NCBI GenBank assembly: GCA_902790625.1
Contig: CADASP010000013.1
Location: forward strand, 50,425-114,424
DNA length: 64,000 nucleotides
Source: an uncultured Prevotellaceae bacterium
GTDB taxonomy: Bacteria > Bacteroidota > Bacteroidia > Bacteroidales > Bacteroidaceae
Direction of reading: 5' to 3'
Shown here: in pieces, positions 16,840 through 27,800 of the stretch
Layout: each line of letters opens with the position of its first letter
How positions within the stretch are numbered: position 1 is the stretch's first letter
Position numbers and translations under genes: made by a program
Notes under the pieces: generated by a model
Databases searched by the model: none
Told to the model about the DNA's origin: nothing
What the model saw: only the letters and a program-made list of their open reading frames with translations

Positions 16840-18783
16840 ATGATCAAAATTACCTTTCCCGACGGCTCTGTTCGCTCGTATGAGCAGGGCGTGACGGGAC
16901 TTCAGATTGCCGAGAGCATTTCGCCAGCTCTGGCACGCAGCGTTGTGAGCTGTGGCGTGAACGGCGAGACCGTAGAGCTGAACCGCCCCATCAACGAGGA
17001 CGCAAAGATTGAGCTCTATAAGTTTGACGACGAGCAGGGCAAGCACACCTTCTGGCACACCAGTGCCCACCTGCTGGCTGAGGCGCTCCAGGAGTTGTAT
17101 CCTGGCGTCCAGTTCGGCTTTGGCCCTGCTGTGGAGAATGGCTTCTTCTACGACGTGCTGCTCCCCAACGGAGAGATGATCAAGGAGAGCGACTTCCCCA
17201 CCATTGAAGCAAAGATGAAGGAGCTGGCAGGCAAGAAGGAGCCTGTGGTGCGCCGCGAGGTGGGCAAGGCCGATGCCTTGAAAGCTTTTGCCGCCGACGG
17301 CCAGACCTACAAGTGCGAGCACATCGAGCAGGACTTGGAGGACGGCACCATCACCACCTATACGCAGGGTCGTTTCACCGACCTCTGCCGAGGCCCACAC
17401 CTGGTGGACACTGGCGAGATAAAGGCCGTCAAGCTCACCGCCGTGGCAGGAGCTTTCTGGCGCGGCGATGCCACACGCCAGCAGATGCAGCGCCTCTATG
17501 GCATCTCCTTCCCCAAGAAGAAGATGCTCGACGAATACCTCGTGATGCTTGAGGAGGCCAAGAAGCGCGACCACCGCAAGATTGGCAAGGAGATGGAGCT
17601 GTTCATGTTTAGCGACAAAGTGGGCAAGGGTCTGCCCATCTGGCTGCCGAAGGGCACCGAGCTGCGCCTGCGCTTGCAGGACCATCTGCGCAAGGTGCAG
17701 AAGCGCTTTGGCTATCAGGAGGTCATCACCCCGCATATCGGCTCGAAGAACCTCTACGTCACCAGCGGACACTGGGACCACTACGGCAAAGACTCGTTCC
17801 AGCCTATCCACACTCCCGAGGAGGACGAAGAGTATCTGCTGAAGCCCATGAACTGCCCTCACCACTGTGAGATTTTCGCCTGGAAGCCCCGCTCCTATCG
17901 CGACCTGCCCCTGCGCATCGCCGAGTTCGGCACCGTCTACCGCTATGAGCAGAGCGGCGAGCTGCACGGACTGACCCGCGTGCGCTCGTTCACCCAAGAC
18001 GACGCCCACCTCTTCTGCCGTCCCGACCAGGTGAAGCAGGAGTTCCTAAACGTGATGGACATCATCGAAATCGTGCTCTCGGCTTTCGGCTTCAACTTCG
18101 AGGCACAAATCAGCCTGCGCGACCCCAACAACCACGAGAAGTATGTGGGCACCGACGAGGACTGGGCACTGGCCGAGCGCGCCATCCAGGAGGCTTGCCT
18201 CGAGAAGGGACTGAACGCCAAGGTGGAGCTGGGCGAGGCCGCCTTCTATGGCCCGAAGCTCGACTTCATGATTAAGGATGCCATCGGCCGCCGCTGGCAG
18301 CTGGGCACCATTCAGGTGGACTACAATCTGCCCAAGCGCTTCCAGCTGGAATATACCGACGAGGACAACCAGAAGAAGACACCCGTGATGATTCACCGCG
18401 CCCCCTTCGGCAGCATGGAGCGCTTCTGTGCCGTGCTCATCGAGCACACCAGCGGTCACTTCCCCCTGTGGCTCACACCCGACCAGGTGGCCATCCTGCC
18501 GCTGTCGGAGAAGTACAACGACTACGCCCAGAAGGTGCTGAAGCAATTCGACCTGCAAGGCGTGCGCGGCACCATCGACCTGCGCAACGAGAAGCTGGGC
18601 CGCAAGATTCGCGACAACGAGCTGAAGCGCATCCCCTACATGGTCATCGTGGGCGAGAAGGAGGAGGCCGAGGGCCTCGTCAGCATGCGTCAGCAGGGTG
18701 GCGGCGAACAGGCCAGCATGACCATCCAGCAGTTCATCGGCCGCATCAATGCTGAGGTGGCCGAGCAGACGAAGAAATTCTGA
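16840..18783 (+). CDS. thrS: Threonyl-tRNA synthetase
   Basis: This 647-residue class II synthetase charges tRNA-Thr. Domain order is the full bacterial one: TGS domain (1-62), editing domain with the HTSAH motif near residue 72, catalytic core with [11 protein letters not shown] containing a zinc-ligand Cys, motif 2 [20 protein letters not shown], motif 3 [17 protein letters not shown], then the anticodon-binding domain ([18 protein letters not shown]). Length matches the family. Its own promoter precedes it. A hairpin at 18809-18848 and an intrinsic terminator at 18885 follow. Confidence 0.97.
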   Translation: MIKITFPDGSVRSYEQGVTGLQIAESISPALARSVVSCGVNGETVELNRPINEDAKIELYKFDDEQGKHTFWHTSAHLLAEALQELYPGVQFGFGPAVENGFFYDVLLPNGEMIKESDFPTIEAKMKELAGKKEPVVRREVGKADALKAFAADGQTYKCEHIEQDLEDGTITTYTQGRFTDLCRGPHLVDTGEIKAVKLTAVAGAFWRGDATRQQMQRLYGISFPKKKMLDEYLVMLEEAKKRDHRKIGKEMELFMFSDKVGKGLPIWLPKGTELRLRLQDHLRKVQKRFGYQEVITPHIGSKNLYVTSGHWDHYGKDSFQPIHTPEEDEEYLLKPMNCPHHCEIFAWKPRSYRDLPLRIAEFGTVYRYEQSGELHGLTRVRSFTQDDAHLFCRPDQVKQEFLNVMDIIEIVLSAFGFNFEAQISLRDPNNHEKYVGTDEDWALAERAIQEACLEKGLNAKVELGEAAFYGPKLDFMIKDAIGRRWQLGTIQVDYNLPKRFQLEYTDEDNQKKTPVMIHRAPFGSMERFCAVLIEHTSGHFPLWLTPDQVAILPLSEKYNDYAQKVLKQFDLQGVRGTIDLRNEKLGRKIRDNELKRIPYMVIVGEKEEAEGLVSMRQQGGGEQASMTIQQFIGRINAEVAEQTKKF

Positions 18784-18808
18784 TTGCTTTTCACACAGTT
18801 ACTCTTCA

Positions 18809-18848
18809 CGTATGCAGACAGGCACAAGGTAGGCCCCTACGGCATACG
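18809..18848 (+). repeat. Hairpin in the thrS 3' region
   Basis: CGTATGC pairs with GCATACG, and an inner GTAGG-CC-CCTAC forms a second helix. No T run follows. It lies between the thrS stop and the terminator. Confidence 0.55.
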
Positions 18849-18884
18849 AATCGCACTAAGTTAGTATTTAACGCATACTTAATA

Positions 18885-18925
18885 GCCGAAAGATTTGCGC
18901 TTTCGGCTTTTTTTGTGTACTTTTG
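18885..18925 (+). terminator. thrS terminator whose loop carries the -33 box of the next promoter
   Basis: GCCGAAAG-ATTTGCG-CTTTCGGC is followed by seven T. The loop contains TTTG at 18894-18897, exactly 20 bp before TACTTTTG at 18918-18925, the -7 element for the GH97 gene. Terminator and promoter therefore share bases. Confidence 0.8.
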
Positions 18926-18945
18926 CATGCAACAACTAACTATTA

Positions 18946-20979
18946 ATGCAACAACACAAGATGAACACAAAACATTTATTTGCAGGGCTGTTGTGGTTGG
19001 CATGCGCCACGGCTGCATCGGCAGCATCAAAAGTGTACACACTGACATCGCCCAGCGGAAACATTGAAGTGACGGCCACCACCGACGCACAAGGCTTGAC
19101 GTGGGCCGTGAAGAGCGGCTCCACGCAGGTGCTGCTGCCATCGGCCATACAGGCGGTGGTGGATGGAAAGCACCTAATTGCCGCGACGGGCAGCGTGGCC
19201 AAGAAGCAAATGGTGGAGTCGTCGTTCGCCACGCCCGTCTATCGAAAGCAGACGGTGGACGACCGCTATGGGCTGCTGGTGCTCAAATTCGGCCAAGGCA
19301 CCACCGTTGAGTTTCGCGCCTACGACGACGGCGCAGCCTATCGCATCGGCATTGGCAACAAGAAAGCCCAGCAGGTGGACAGCGAGACGGTGGAATACCG
19401 CTTCGCCGACGACTATCAGGCTTTCGTCCCCTACGTGAACGACCTGCGCGGGGGCGAGCGCTACAGCTTCTCGTTCGAGAGCTACTACGACGAGCAGCGG
19501 CTGTCAACGATGTTCCCCGACTCGATAGCCATCACCCCGCTGGCCGTCTGTCTGCCCCAAGGCAAGAAAGCCGTGGTGATGGACGCTGGCGTGGAAGACT
19601 ATCCAGGCATGATGCTGAAGAAGGGCAAGGGCAACAGTCTGGTGGCAGAATTTGCCCCATGGGTATTGGAGCAGAGCGTGCTGGGGCGTGGGCTGAACAT
19701 GATTGCCGACAAGCGGGCACCCTATATTGCCAAGCTGAGCGGCCCTCGCATGTTGCCCTGGCGCGCCGTGGTGGTGACGCAGAACGATGCCCAGCTGCTC
19801 ACCTGCGACATGGCCATGCGCCTGGCCCCGGCCTCCCGTCTCGCCGACACCAGCTGGATAAAGCCCGGCAAGGTGGCGTGGGACTGGTGGAACAACACCA
19901 ACGTGTGGGGCGTCGACTTCGAGTCGGGCATGAACACCGCCACCTACAAGTACTACATCGATTTTGCGCAGAAGAACCATCTGGAGTATATCATCATCGA
20001 CGAGGGATGGAGCGGGCGCGAGTCGCTCATCGACGACCTCAACCCCGCCATCGACCTGCCCGCGCTGGTGCAGTATGGCAACAGCCGTGGCGTGGGCATC
20101 ATCCTGTGGAGCTCGTGGCGCAACATGATTGGCAACGATGTCATGGATGGCAGCGCCGCCATGGAGCGCTACATGAAGCACTATGCCGAGATGGGCATCA
20201 AGGGCTTCAAGGTGGATTTCTTCGACCGCGACGACCAGCAGGTCATCGCCTCGGCCTACCGTATGGCCGAATGTGCCGCACGCCATCATCTGCTGTTGGA
20301 CTATCACGGCTTGAAGCCCATGGGCTTGAACCGCACGTGGCCGAATGTGCTCAATTTCGAGGGAGTGAAAGGACTGGAGAATGCAAAATGGGAACCCCGA
20401 CAAGGGAACGGACCCCAGCACGACCAGCCACGCTACGATGTCACCATCCCCTATCTGCGCATGCTCTGCGGACCGCTCGACTATACGCCGGGGGCCATGG
20501 ACAATGCCACACGTGAGAACTTCTTCGGCAACAACGGACATCCTATGAGCCAGGGCACCCGCTGCCACCAGATGGCCATGTATGTGATTTTCGACGCACC
20601 GCTGCAGATGCTGGCCGACAGCCCCACGAAATACATGCGCGAGCAGGAGTCGACCGACTTCATCAGACAGATTCCCACCACCTTCGACGAGTCAGTCGCC
20701 ATCGGTGGCGAGCTGGGCGAGTATGTGGCGATAGCCCGCCGCAAGGGCAGCACATGGTATGTGGCCGCCATGACCAACTGGACACCGCGCACGCTGACGC
20801 TCGACCTCTCGTTCCTCAGCACAGGCAACCACCAGGCCAACATCTTCAGCGACGGAGTGAACGCCATACGCGAAAAGGAGGCCATGGACTATAAGCACAC
20901 ACGCCACAGCCTGAAGGCTGCCGACAAGCTCAACATCAGTCTGGCTCCCGGCGGCGGATGGGTGGCCATCATCAACTAA
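18946..20979 (+). CDS. GH97 family alpha-glycosidase, probably retaining type
   Basis: This 677-residue exported enzyme has a signal peptide ending near SAA; the true start may be the ATG at 18961 rather than 18946. GH97 features include [41 protein letters not shown] and [20 protein letters not shown]. The family splits in two. SusB-type inverting enzymes have an HEP-like motif bearing a base glutamate; here that site reads DYHGLK, while KVD (Asp424) fits the nucleophile of retaining members such as the B. thetaiotaomicron alpha-galactosidase. I therefore do not call it SusB. It shares an operon with a GH94 phosphorylase, overlapping or nearly so. Confidence 0.88.
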   Translation: MQQHKMNTKHLFAGLLWLACATAASAASKVYTLTSPSGNIEVTATTDAQGLTWAVKSGSTQVLLPSAIQAVVDGKHLIAATGSVAKKQMVESSFATPVYRKQTVDDRYGLLVLKFGQGTTVEFRAYDDGAAYRIGIGNKKAQQVDSETVEYRFADDYQAFVPYVNDLRGGERYSFSFESYYDEQRLSTMFPDSIAITPLAVCLPQGKKAVVMDAGVEDYPGMMLKKGKGNSLVAEFAPWVLEQSVLGRGLNMIADKRAPYIAKLSGPRMLPWRAVVVTQNDAQLLTCDMAMRLAPASRLADTSWIKPGKVAWDWWNNTNVWGVDFESGMNTATYKYYIDFAQKNHLEYIIIDEGWSGRESLIDDLNPAIDLPALVQYGNSRGVGIILWSSWRNMIGNDVMDGSAAMERYMKHYAEMGIKGFKVDFFDRDDQQVIASAYRMAECAARHHLLLDYHGLKPMGLNRTWPNVLNFEGVKGLENAKWEPRQGNGPQHDQPRYDVTIPYLRMLCGPLDYTPGAMDNATRENFFGNNGHPMSQGTRCHQMAMYVIFDAPLQMLADSPTKYMREQESTDFIRQIPTTFDESVAIGGELGEYVAIARRKGSTWYVAAMTNWTPRTLTLDLSFLSTGNHQANIFSDGVNAIREKEAMDYKHTRHSLKAADKLNISLAPGGGWVAIIN

Positions 20980-21002
20980 TGACACTTAACTCTCAACAGA
21001 AT

Positions 21003-23558
21003 ATGGAACAACAGAAACGCTTTGGTCATTTCGACGACCAACACCGCGAGTACGTCATCACCGACCCGCAGACACCATGGCCCTGGATCAACTATCTGGG
21101 CAACGAGGACTTCTTCTCGCTCATCTCCAACACCGCCGGCGGCTACAGCTTCTACAAGGATGCCAAGTTTCGCCGCATCACCCGCTACCGCTACAACAAC
21201 GTGCCAATGGACAATGGAGGAAGGTATTTCTATATTGTGGATGGCGCCATCGCCTGGTCGCCAGGCTGGAAGCCCTGCAAGACGCCGCTCGACTTCTACG
21301 AGTGCCGCCACGGCATGGGCTACACCCGCATCACGGGCCGCAAGGACGGCGTGGAGGCTTCGGTGCTCTTCTTCGTGCCCCTGAAGAAATGGGCAGAGGT
21401 GCAGAAGCTGACGCTGACCAACCAAAGCAGCGAGGTGAAGCGCTTGAAGCTCTTCAGCTTCGAGGAGTGGTGCCTCTGGAACGCCGCCACCGACATGGAG
21501 AACTTCCAGCGCAACTTCTCCACCGGCGAGGTGGAGATAGAAGCCACCGTGCCCGGCGCTTTTCCGCCGCCAGCCGCTGTGCCCGGCGCTTTTCCGCCGG
21601 GTGCCACCATCTACCACAAGACCGAATACCGCGAGCGCCGCAACCACTACGCCTTCTATCATGTGAATGCCGAGGTGCAGGGCTACGACACCGACCGCGA
21701 GCAGTTCGTGGGCCTCTACAACGGCTTCGAGGCCCCGCAGGCCGTCGTGGAGGGCCGTCCGCGCAACAGCCACGCCCACGGCTGGAGCCCCATCGCCTCG
21801 CACTACATCGAGGTGACGCTGCAGCCCGGCGAGCAAAAGGATTTCGTATTCCTGCTTGGCTATGTAGAGAATGAGCAGGAGAAGAAGTTCAGCGCCCCAA
21901 AGGTTATCAACAAGGAGAAAGCCCATGCCCTCATCAACAGCCTCGACACCACGGAGAAGGTCGACGCCGCCTTCCAGGAGCTTTGCCAGTACTGGGATGC
22001 CCTCCTTAATATATATAATGTACGCACGGGCAACGACAAACTCGACCGTATGGTGAACATCTGGAACCAGTACCAGTGCATGGTGACGTTCAACTTCTCG
22101 CGAAGCGCAAGCTTCTTCGAGAGCGGCATCGGACGTGGCATGGGCTTCCGCGACTCCAACCAAGACTTGGTGGGCTTTGTGCACCAGATTCCTGTCCGCG
22201 CCCGCCAGCGCATCATCGACATCGCCTCGACGCAGTTCCCCGACGGCGGCTGCTACCACCAGTATCAGCCACTGACCAAGCGGGGCAACAACGACATCGG
22301 CGGCGGCTTCAACGACGACCCCTGCTGGCTCATCTTTGGCACCGTGGCCTATCTGAAGGAGACGGGCGATTACAGCATCCTCGACGAGATGGTGCCCTTC
22401 GACAACCAGCCCGGCACCGAGGTGACGCTCTTCGAGCACCTGAAGGTGAGCCTCGACCACGTCGTCAAGAACCTGGGCCCACACATGCTGCCCCTGATAG
22501 GGCGTGCCGACTGGAACGACTGCCTGAACCTGAACTGCTTCTCGTGGGACCCCAACGAGAGTTTCCAGACCACCGAGAACAAAAGCGAAGGCTCGAAGGC
22601 CGAGAGCCTGATGATTGCCGGCCTCTTCGTGGTCACAGCCAAGGACTACGTGGCGCTGTGCAGAAAGCTTTCTGAGCGTTCAACCCACTCAGATTATTCA
22701 GAAAATTCAGAATACTCAGAAAATTCAGAATACTCTGAGGAGGCCAACCGCATGCAGCGCGCCATCGACGCGATGGTGGAGTCCGTGAAGCGCCACGGCT
22801 GGGACGGCGAGTGGTATCTGCGTGCCTACGACTATTTTGGACGGAAAATCGGCTCGAAGGAGTGCGAAGAGGGCAAAATCTTCATCGAGAGCCAGGGATG
22901 GTGCACCATGGCACAGATTGGAGCCGACGAAGGCATGGTGGACAAGGCCCTCGACTCGGTGAAGAAATACTTGGAGTGCGAGCACGGCATCGTGCTGAAC
23001 AACCCAGCCTTCACGAAGTACATCTATGAGTACGGCGAAATCAGCTCCTATCCCGAAGGCTACAAGGAGAACGCCGGCATCTTCTGCCACAACAACCCGT
23101 GGGTCATCATTGGCGAGTGTCTGGCCGGACGCGGCGACGACGCGTGGGCGCACTACGCCAAGATTCTGCCCTCCTACGTGGAGGAGAAGAACCAGGCCCT
23201 GCACAAGGTGGAGCCCTACGTGAACTGCCAGATGGTGGCCGGCAAGGATGCCGCCCGCCCCGGCGAGGGCAAGAACTCGTGGCTCACGGGCACGGCAGCA
23301 TGGATGTGGCTCACGGTGTCGGAGTATATCCTGGGCATCAAGCCCGACTACGACGGACTGCTCATCGACCCCTGTCTGCCCCAGACGGCTGGCGACTACA
23401 CCGTGCGCCGCCGCTTCCGCGAGGCCTGCTACGACATCACCATCCATCCCAATGGCAGCCAAAAGGGCGTGAAAACCGTCACCCTCGACGGCGAGCCTCT
23501 GCAGGGAGCACTCGTTCCCTACAGCCCAGGCAACCACCGCGTGGAGGTGACAATGTAA
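21003..23558 (+). CDS. GH94 cellobiose phosphorylase with two repeat-like insertions
   Basis: This 851-residue cytosolic enzyme splits cellobiose with phosphate into glucose 1-phosphate and glucose. It closely follows known cellobiose phosphorylases: [16 protein letters not shown] at the start, [21 protein letters not shown], and [15 protein letters not shown] near residues 501-514 holding the proton-donor Asp. The ATG at 21003 gives the family N-terminus; an ATG overlapping the GH97 stop adds eight residues. Two stretches do not fit the family. One is a 20-residue duplicated VPGAFPP segment (21549-21602) flanked by GCCACC direct repeats. The other is a Ser/Glu/Tyr run (22690-22743) made of nonamers like those in intergenic DNA. 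Both keep the frame. Cellobiose seems to be the likely substrate. Confidence 0.9.
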   Translation: MEQQKRFGHFDDQHREYVITDPQTPWPWINYLGNEDFFSLISNTAGGYSFYKDAKFRRITRYRYNNVPMDNGGRYFYIVDGAIAWSPGWKPCKTPLDFYECRHGMGYTRITGRKDGVEASVLFFVPLKKWAEVQKLTLTNQSSEVKRLKLFSFEEWCLWNAATDMENFQRNFSTGEVEIEATVPGAFPPPAAVPGAFPPGATIYHKTEYRERRNHYAFYHVNAEVQGYDTDREQFVGLYNGFEAPQAVVEGRPRNSHAHGWSPIASHYIEVTLQPGEQKDFVFLLGYVENEQEKKFSAPKVINKEKAHALINSLDTTEKVDAAFQELCQYWDALLNIYNVRTGNDKLDRMVNIWNQYQCMVTFNFSRSASFFESGIGRGMGFRDSNQDLVGFVHQIPVRARQRIIDIASTQFPDGGCYHQYQPLTKRGNNDIGGGFNDDPCWLIFGTVAYLKETGDYSILDEMVPFDNQPGTEVTLFEHLKVSLDHVVKNLGPHMLPLIGRADWNDCLNLNCFSWDPNESFQTTENKSEGSKAESLMIAGLFVVTAKDYVALCRKLSERSTHSDYSENSEYSENSEYSEEANRMQRAIDAMVESVKRHGWDGEWYLRAYDYFGRKIGSKECEEGKIFIESQGWCTMAQIGADEGMVDKALDSVKKYLECEHGIVLNNPAFTKYIYEYGEISSYPEGYKENAGIFCHNNPWVIIGECLAGRGDDAWAHYAKILPSYVEEKNQALHKVEPYVNCQMVAGKDAARPGEGKNSWLTGTAAWMWLTVSEYILGIKPDYDGLLIDPCLPQTAGDYTVRRRFREACYDITIHPNGSQKGVKTVTLDGEPLQGALVPYSPGNHRVEVTM
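21543..21608 (+). repeat. 60-nt in-frame insertion in GH94, flanked by GCCACC
   Basis: Two 30-nt units start with GTGCCCGGCGCTTTTCCGCC (21549 and 21579). GCCACC occurs at 21543-21548 and again at 21603-21608. Each unit can fold (CGGCG-CTTTTC-CGCCG). Confidence 0.8.
22690..22743 (+). repeat. Nonamer array inside GH94 (CAGATTATT, CAGAAAATT, CAGAATACT)
   Basis: Six 9-nt units encode a Ser-Glu/Asp-Tyr/Asn run. CAGATTATT is also the unit of the intergenic array at 50243-50305. Confidence 0.85.
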
Positions 23559-23623
23559 TAAGAATCCCCTCCCCCACCCCTTATACGCTTCTTCATTCAC
23601 ATCTCATCGATGTGGCTCCGCAG

Positions 23624-23684
23624 CTCCCCCCGCCCCTGCAAGCAATTGCCCCCTACTGCAATTGCCTTGCAGGAGCGGGGGGAG
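23624..23684. repeat. 61-bp GC-rich hairpin after the GH94 gene
   Basis: Arms CTCCCCCCGC...CCTGCAAG.CAATTGC pair over about 26 bp with one mismatch and one bulge. No T run follows, so it is not a classical terminator, though it sits 66 bp past the stop codon. Confidence 0.8.
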
Positions 23685-23778
23685 TGGCTACGCCATCATT
23701 CGCTTATGCCTTGAACCCCAAAAAGCGGAAGAGCCTTTAATCATTACTCTGCGCGAAACCAGATCGATAATTAATAAA

Positions 23779-24119
23779 ATGATTATCCGCAATCTGGTGA
23801 CAAGGACGCTGAAGGCGTCCACGCTCAATAGCCGTAGGTCGGAACGACCTGCGGATAGAATGACGGGAGGTACATCGACCCTGAAGGGGTCGCCCGTGCA
23901 CATGGGTGACTACCATCTGAATGGATGGGCGACCCCTTCAGGGTCGATGCCGTTTGTATCCATCTATCCGGGGGTACTGCGTACCCTCGGCTATTGAGCG
24001 GTGACGCTTTCAGCGTCAGTTTCACTTCTTTGCGGATAATCATAATTAATAATATATGATTATCCGCAATCAAGTGATTGAGACGCTTTCAGCGTCCTTG
24101 GCACCTGATTGCGGATCAT
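23779..24119. repeat. Nested palindromic REP-like composite
   Basis: Outer arms ATGATTATCCGCAA (23779-23792) and its exact complement (24030-24043) enclose paired hairpins: GGACGC-GCGTCC (23804), AGGTCG-CGACCT (23836), a perfect 22-bp stem at 23874-23895/23927-23948, GGGTAC-GTACCC (23972) and GACGC-GCGTC (24003). A further ATGATTATCCGCAATCA with its partner (24056-24119) encloses another GACGCTTTCAGCGTC. No ORF is credible here. Confidence 0.85.
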
Positions 24120-24870
24120 TATTTAAAAATATATTAAAACGGATGCCTCTCAAAAACGGCTAAAGACCCTCATATTTCAAAAATTTTCCACGAGAAAACT
24201 TTTGGCCGAAAAAACGCGAATTTTGAGAGGGTTCGTCAAATGACTGGTTTTCAGTCGATTGACCTCAAAATGCCGCAAAAACCCCTTCGATGGCTCGAAA
24301 AAGTCAACGCCGAAAAAAAATTTGGCGTTGCCATTTTCTGATAGGGCGTGCTTACAGAAACGGAAATCGGCCCAAAAATCGGCTAAAAGGCTGCACAAAA
24401 CCGCCCCAGCTGTGCAAAATTCGCCTTAAAAGGCCTTTTTCCCCCGTCACTCAACCCTGCTCAAACCGCCGATAGTGTGCATTTTCCGTTCCAGAATGAA
24501 ATTTTTTTTTGTAAGAATTCAGAAATTTTTATTTCACATCCCTTCACAATTTCTCTCCTGTCTTAAGCAGAAATTAACCATTCAAAACATAGCCGGGACA
24601 AAGACCTCTGAACAAATGAAAGAAATGTTCATGGCACAGCCTACGCTTCGCATCTTTCAAAAACCGAACGGCACCGTAGGGACGAACCTTGTGTCCGTCC
24701 GCGTGGGCAAATTGCTTGCGGACGGCACAAGGTCCGTCCCTACCGAATGTACGCATAAATCCAACTGAACGCACCCCTCCCCTTACAGGGGCGGGGAGAC
24801 CACAAGAACAGGAAAGGAGGTAAACACCCAGCGGGCGTTTACCTCCTTTCCTATTGATAGCGTTTTAGCG
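24120..24870. repeat. Repeat-rich gap before the convergent exported-protein gene
   Basis: No gene is seen. It holds CCTCTCAAAA near 24146 paired with TTTTGAGAGG near 24221; an AAAATTTGG-family fragment (CAACGCC at 24305, GGCGTTG at 24324); and a hairpin at 24678-24742 built on GTAGGGACG.ACCTTGTG.CCGTCCGC with its complement. A CCCCTCCCCTTACAGGGGCGGGG palindrome near 24774 precedes the terminator of the minus-strand gene. Confidence 0.7.
24810..24852 (-). terminator. Terminator of the large exported-protein gene
   Basis: A perfect 16-bp stem (AGGAAAGGAGGTAAAC and complement, 11-nt loop) lies 25 bp past the stop. A weak T-rich tail (TGTTCTTG) follows on the minus strand. Confidence 0.75.
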
Positions 24871-24876
24871 CCGAGA

Positions 24877-27800
24877 TTACTTGATGACCACCTTCTGAGT
24901 GCGGACGGTGCCGTCGCTCATCAGGCTCTTCACGATGTTCACGCCACGCTCTGCCTTCATCATGCGGCGACCGTTGAGGTCGTAGATGGCGATGGCGCGA
25001 GTCTTCACGTTGTTGGCTGTGGTCTCGTCGATGCCAGCAAGCACCTCTTCGTATGCCTTAGCATAGTCGAAGCCAGTAGCGGCAGCGGTGAGGATGACAC
25101 GCACGTCGTTGAAGAAGGTGTGCGAACCGTTGCAAGCGTTGACACCCAGCGTCACAATACCGTCGGTGATGACAACCTCCTTGATGGCCAGGCTGCCCAG
25201 ACCACCCTCAGCAGCGTGCGGGAAGGCCTGACCGATGCGGCCGGCGTCAGCCCTTTCGAACTCGTCGATGGCAGCCAGGTCGCTGGTCTGTGCGAAGAAG
25301 TAGGTGTCGTCGAGAGCGGTGGGAGCCTCATCCTCGCTCATGCGCTCACCGAAACCACCACGCAGTGTGTAGACACCAGCGGGCAGGTCCTCAATGGTCT
25401 GCTGGATGCGATAGCTGCCACCCCATGTCTGGAACATGCAGTCCTCGGCAATCTGCTCACTACCCTGAGCGGAACCCCATCCTACTGAAAGTCCAGGAGC
25501 GTTGTAGCCCTCGGGAACACTCCAGCCAGGAACGCTGCCCTCAGCGTAGTTCGTGCCAGTCTGCAGTTTGTACATGTTGGGGTTCTTAACGAACACGGTC
25601 ATGTCGTAGCTCTTCGTCACCTGGTTGCCCTCGTCGTCGTACTGATCTTCGAGCACGGGGAAGAGGTCGGCACCGTCCTTGATCTGACCATAGAGCTTCA
25701 CCTTCAGGCTGTTCTTAATCTTCTCGACCAGCTCATCGTCGTCGGTCAGAGCATTCTCAGCAGCCACCACGAGTTCGTCGTCGATAGCAGCACCCAGCGA
25801 CATCAGAGCCTCAGCACCCAGGCGCAGACGCTCAACGAGCACCTTCACACCAGTGTTGCTCACGTCAGAGGGACCCTCGGTGAAGAGCAGCGAGCAAGTC
25901 TTTGCAAGAGCCTCCATGTTGGTAATGGCCCTGTTCATCACGATGTCGTCCTTCTCGGGAGTGACGGTGATGTTGAGTTCCTCGTCGACAGTAGCGTACA
26001 GCTCAGCCTCAGCCTTCAGCGTAGCATAGAGATCGGTCTTGGCGAACTTGTTCTCAGCATTGGCGAGGATGGTCTCCATGGCCGAACGGACAACGCTGTC
26101 GAACTTGTCGCAGAGGCTGTGGTGATCCTTCATGGCCTGAGCGGCGGCATCAAGGGCAGCGGCGGCCTTGCGGAATGACGACGGAGCGGTGTAGGTGGGA
26201 GCCTCAAGCTCGTACTTCAAGATGACAGACACAAGATTGTCGTAGGCAGTGCCAGTGTAGCGGTCAACATTGTTGGCGTCGCGCACGGTCTTGGCGTTCT
26301 CCAGAGCAGTGTTCAGCAGCTGGGTCTCTTCGATACCCACCTGGTTGGGAATGTACTTCATCAGAACGTTAGCCAAGAGCACTTCCACGAAGCCATTTGC
26401 CGTCCACTTCACGCGGTACTTGCCATCAGCCTCGGGCACGAAGTCAAATTCCGTAAAGGTGGAGCCATTGACAGCAGCAGTGCTACCATTCACGTTGGGC
26501 TTGTTCTCAATGGTCATCGAAACCACAGCCTCGTCGGCCTCGTTGAGGATTTCGAATGTGCAGACAGTACCGTTGTCCTTCCACATAGCGGTGTTGAAGT
26601 GCATCCTGTACTTCTTGCCGGCCTCGAGAGCCAGTTCGTGGTCGGGCTGGCTTCCATACTCTACATAACCCTCGCGGAAATAGAGACCCTTTGTGAAGTC
26701 GCCACCCTCGGCGAAGTCGAACATACGCGAGCCACTGCTGTAGCCGCCGCCCTCAGAGGTGCGCTCCTCTTCGCCGAAGAGAACGATGTAACCTTCGGGA
26801 ATACCACCAGCGTTGGTCGTAGCGAAGTAGTCGGGAATCACGTCCGTGGGAACATCATCAGGATCGAACTCCACCTTACCAATATAGAAGGATGTTTCGT
26901 AGGTGCTGTAGTCGTCGTCCGTCAGCGGCTCCTCTGCAAAGATGTGGTTGAGCTTCAGGGTGTACTCGCCATTGGCCAGGTCTTCGCCGTCGTAGGTCAG
27001 AATCACCTCCTCAGCAAAGCCATCGGCGGGTGTCACGCTGAGCTTCTGGCTGAACTGTGCGCCATTGGTCAGGATTGCCTCGAGCTGTGCGCAGTCGGCG
27101 TTCTTGTCGAAGGTCACCTTAAACTGCTTCAGGCTGTTGGGCAGGTTGAACGAGCCAGCCTCGGGATCAGTGGCAATCACGACGGGCTTCACATAGTTGT
27201 AGGAGTAAGCATCGTCGGCCAGACCAATCTCATCATTGAAGGTTGCGGGAGTAGCGAAGTCGGTGATGTCTCCACCAGGACCTGAGCGATACAACAAGTG
27301 ATAGGCAGCATCGGCGGGGTTCTTCAGCGACACCTCCACCTCGGCATCGTCTTCAAGCGTGCCTTCCATGAAGATGTAGAAGCGTCCATCGGGGAATCCC
27401 TCAACGGTCATGATGTCCTGAGGCTCACCGTCCATGGTGACGCTCACCATATCCTTCGGGAAGAGCAGACGGGGCTTGCCACAAGCAGCCACCAGCTCGG
27501 AAATGTTGGTGTCGAAGCCGAAGTCGATCTTCATGATGTCCATGTAGAACTCAGCGGTGGTGCCATACTTGTAGACCTCGAACTTGATGTTGTCGAAGTA
27601 GTAGTTGTTGGCATCGGCCAGCTCGTTCAGGTTGAATGCCACCGACTGGAACACGGGGTTGGTGCCGCCATCGCCTCGTGCCTGCTGAGCAGTCACGGTA
27701 CCCTCCTTGGTGAAGGTCTGCCACTCAGTGGTGAAGGTCAGGTTGCCAAACATGTCCCAATAGTTGTACTGGCTGGGCTCATTGTGTGCCTGCGTGCTCA

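Noticed and set aside
18946..23558. Assignment of the GH97 gene as susB within a Sus starch operon
   Set aside because: SusB active-site motifs are missing, no susCD adjoins it, and its partner is a cellobiose phosphorylase.
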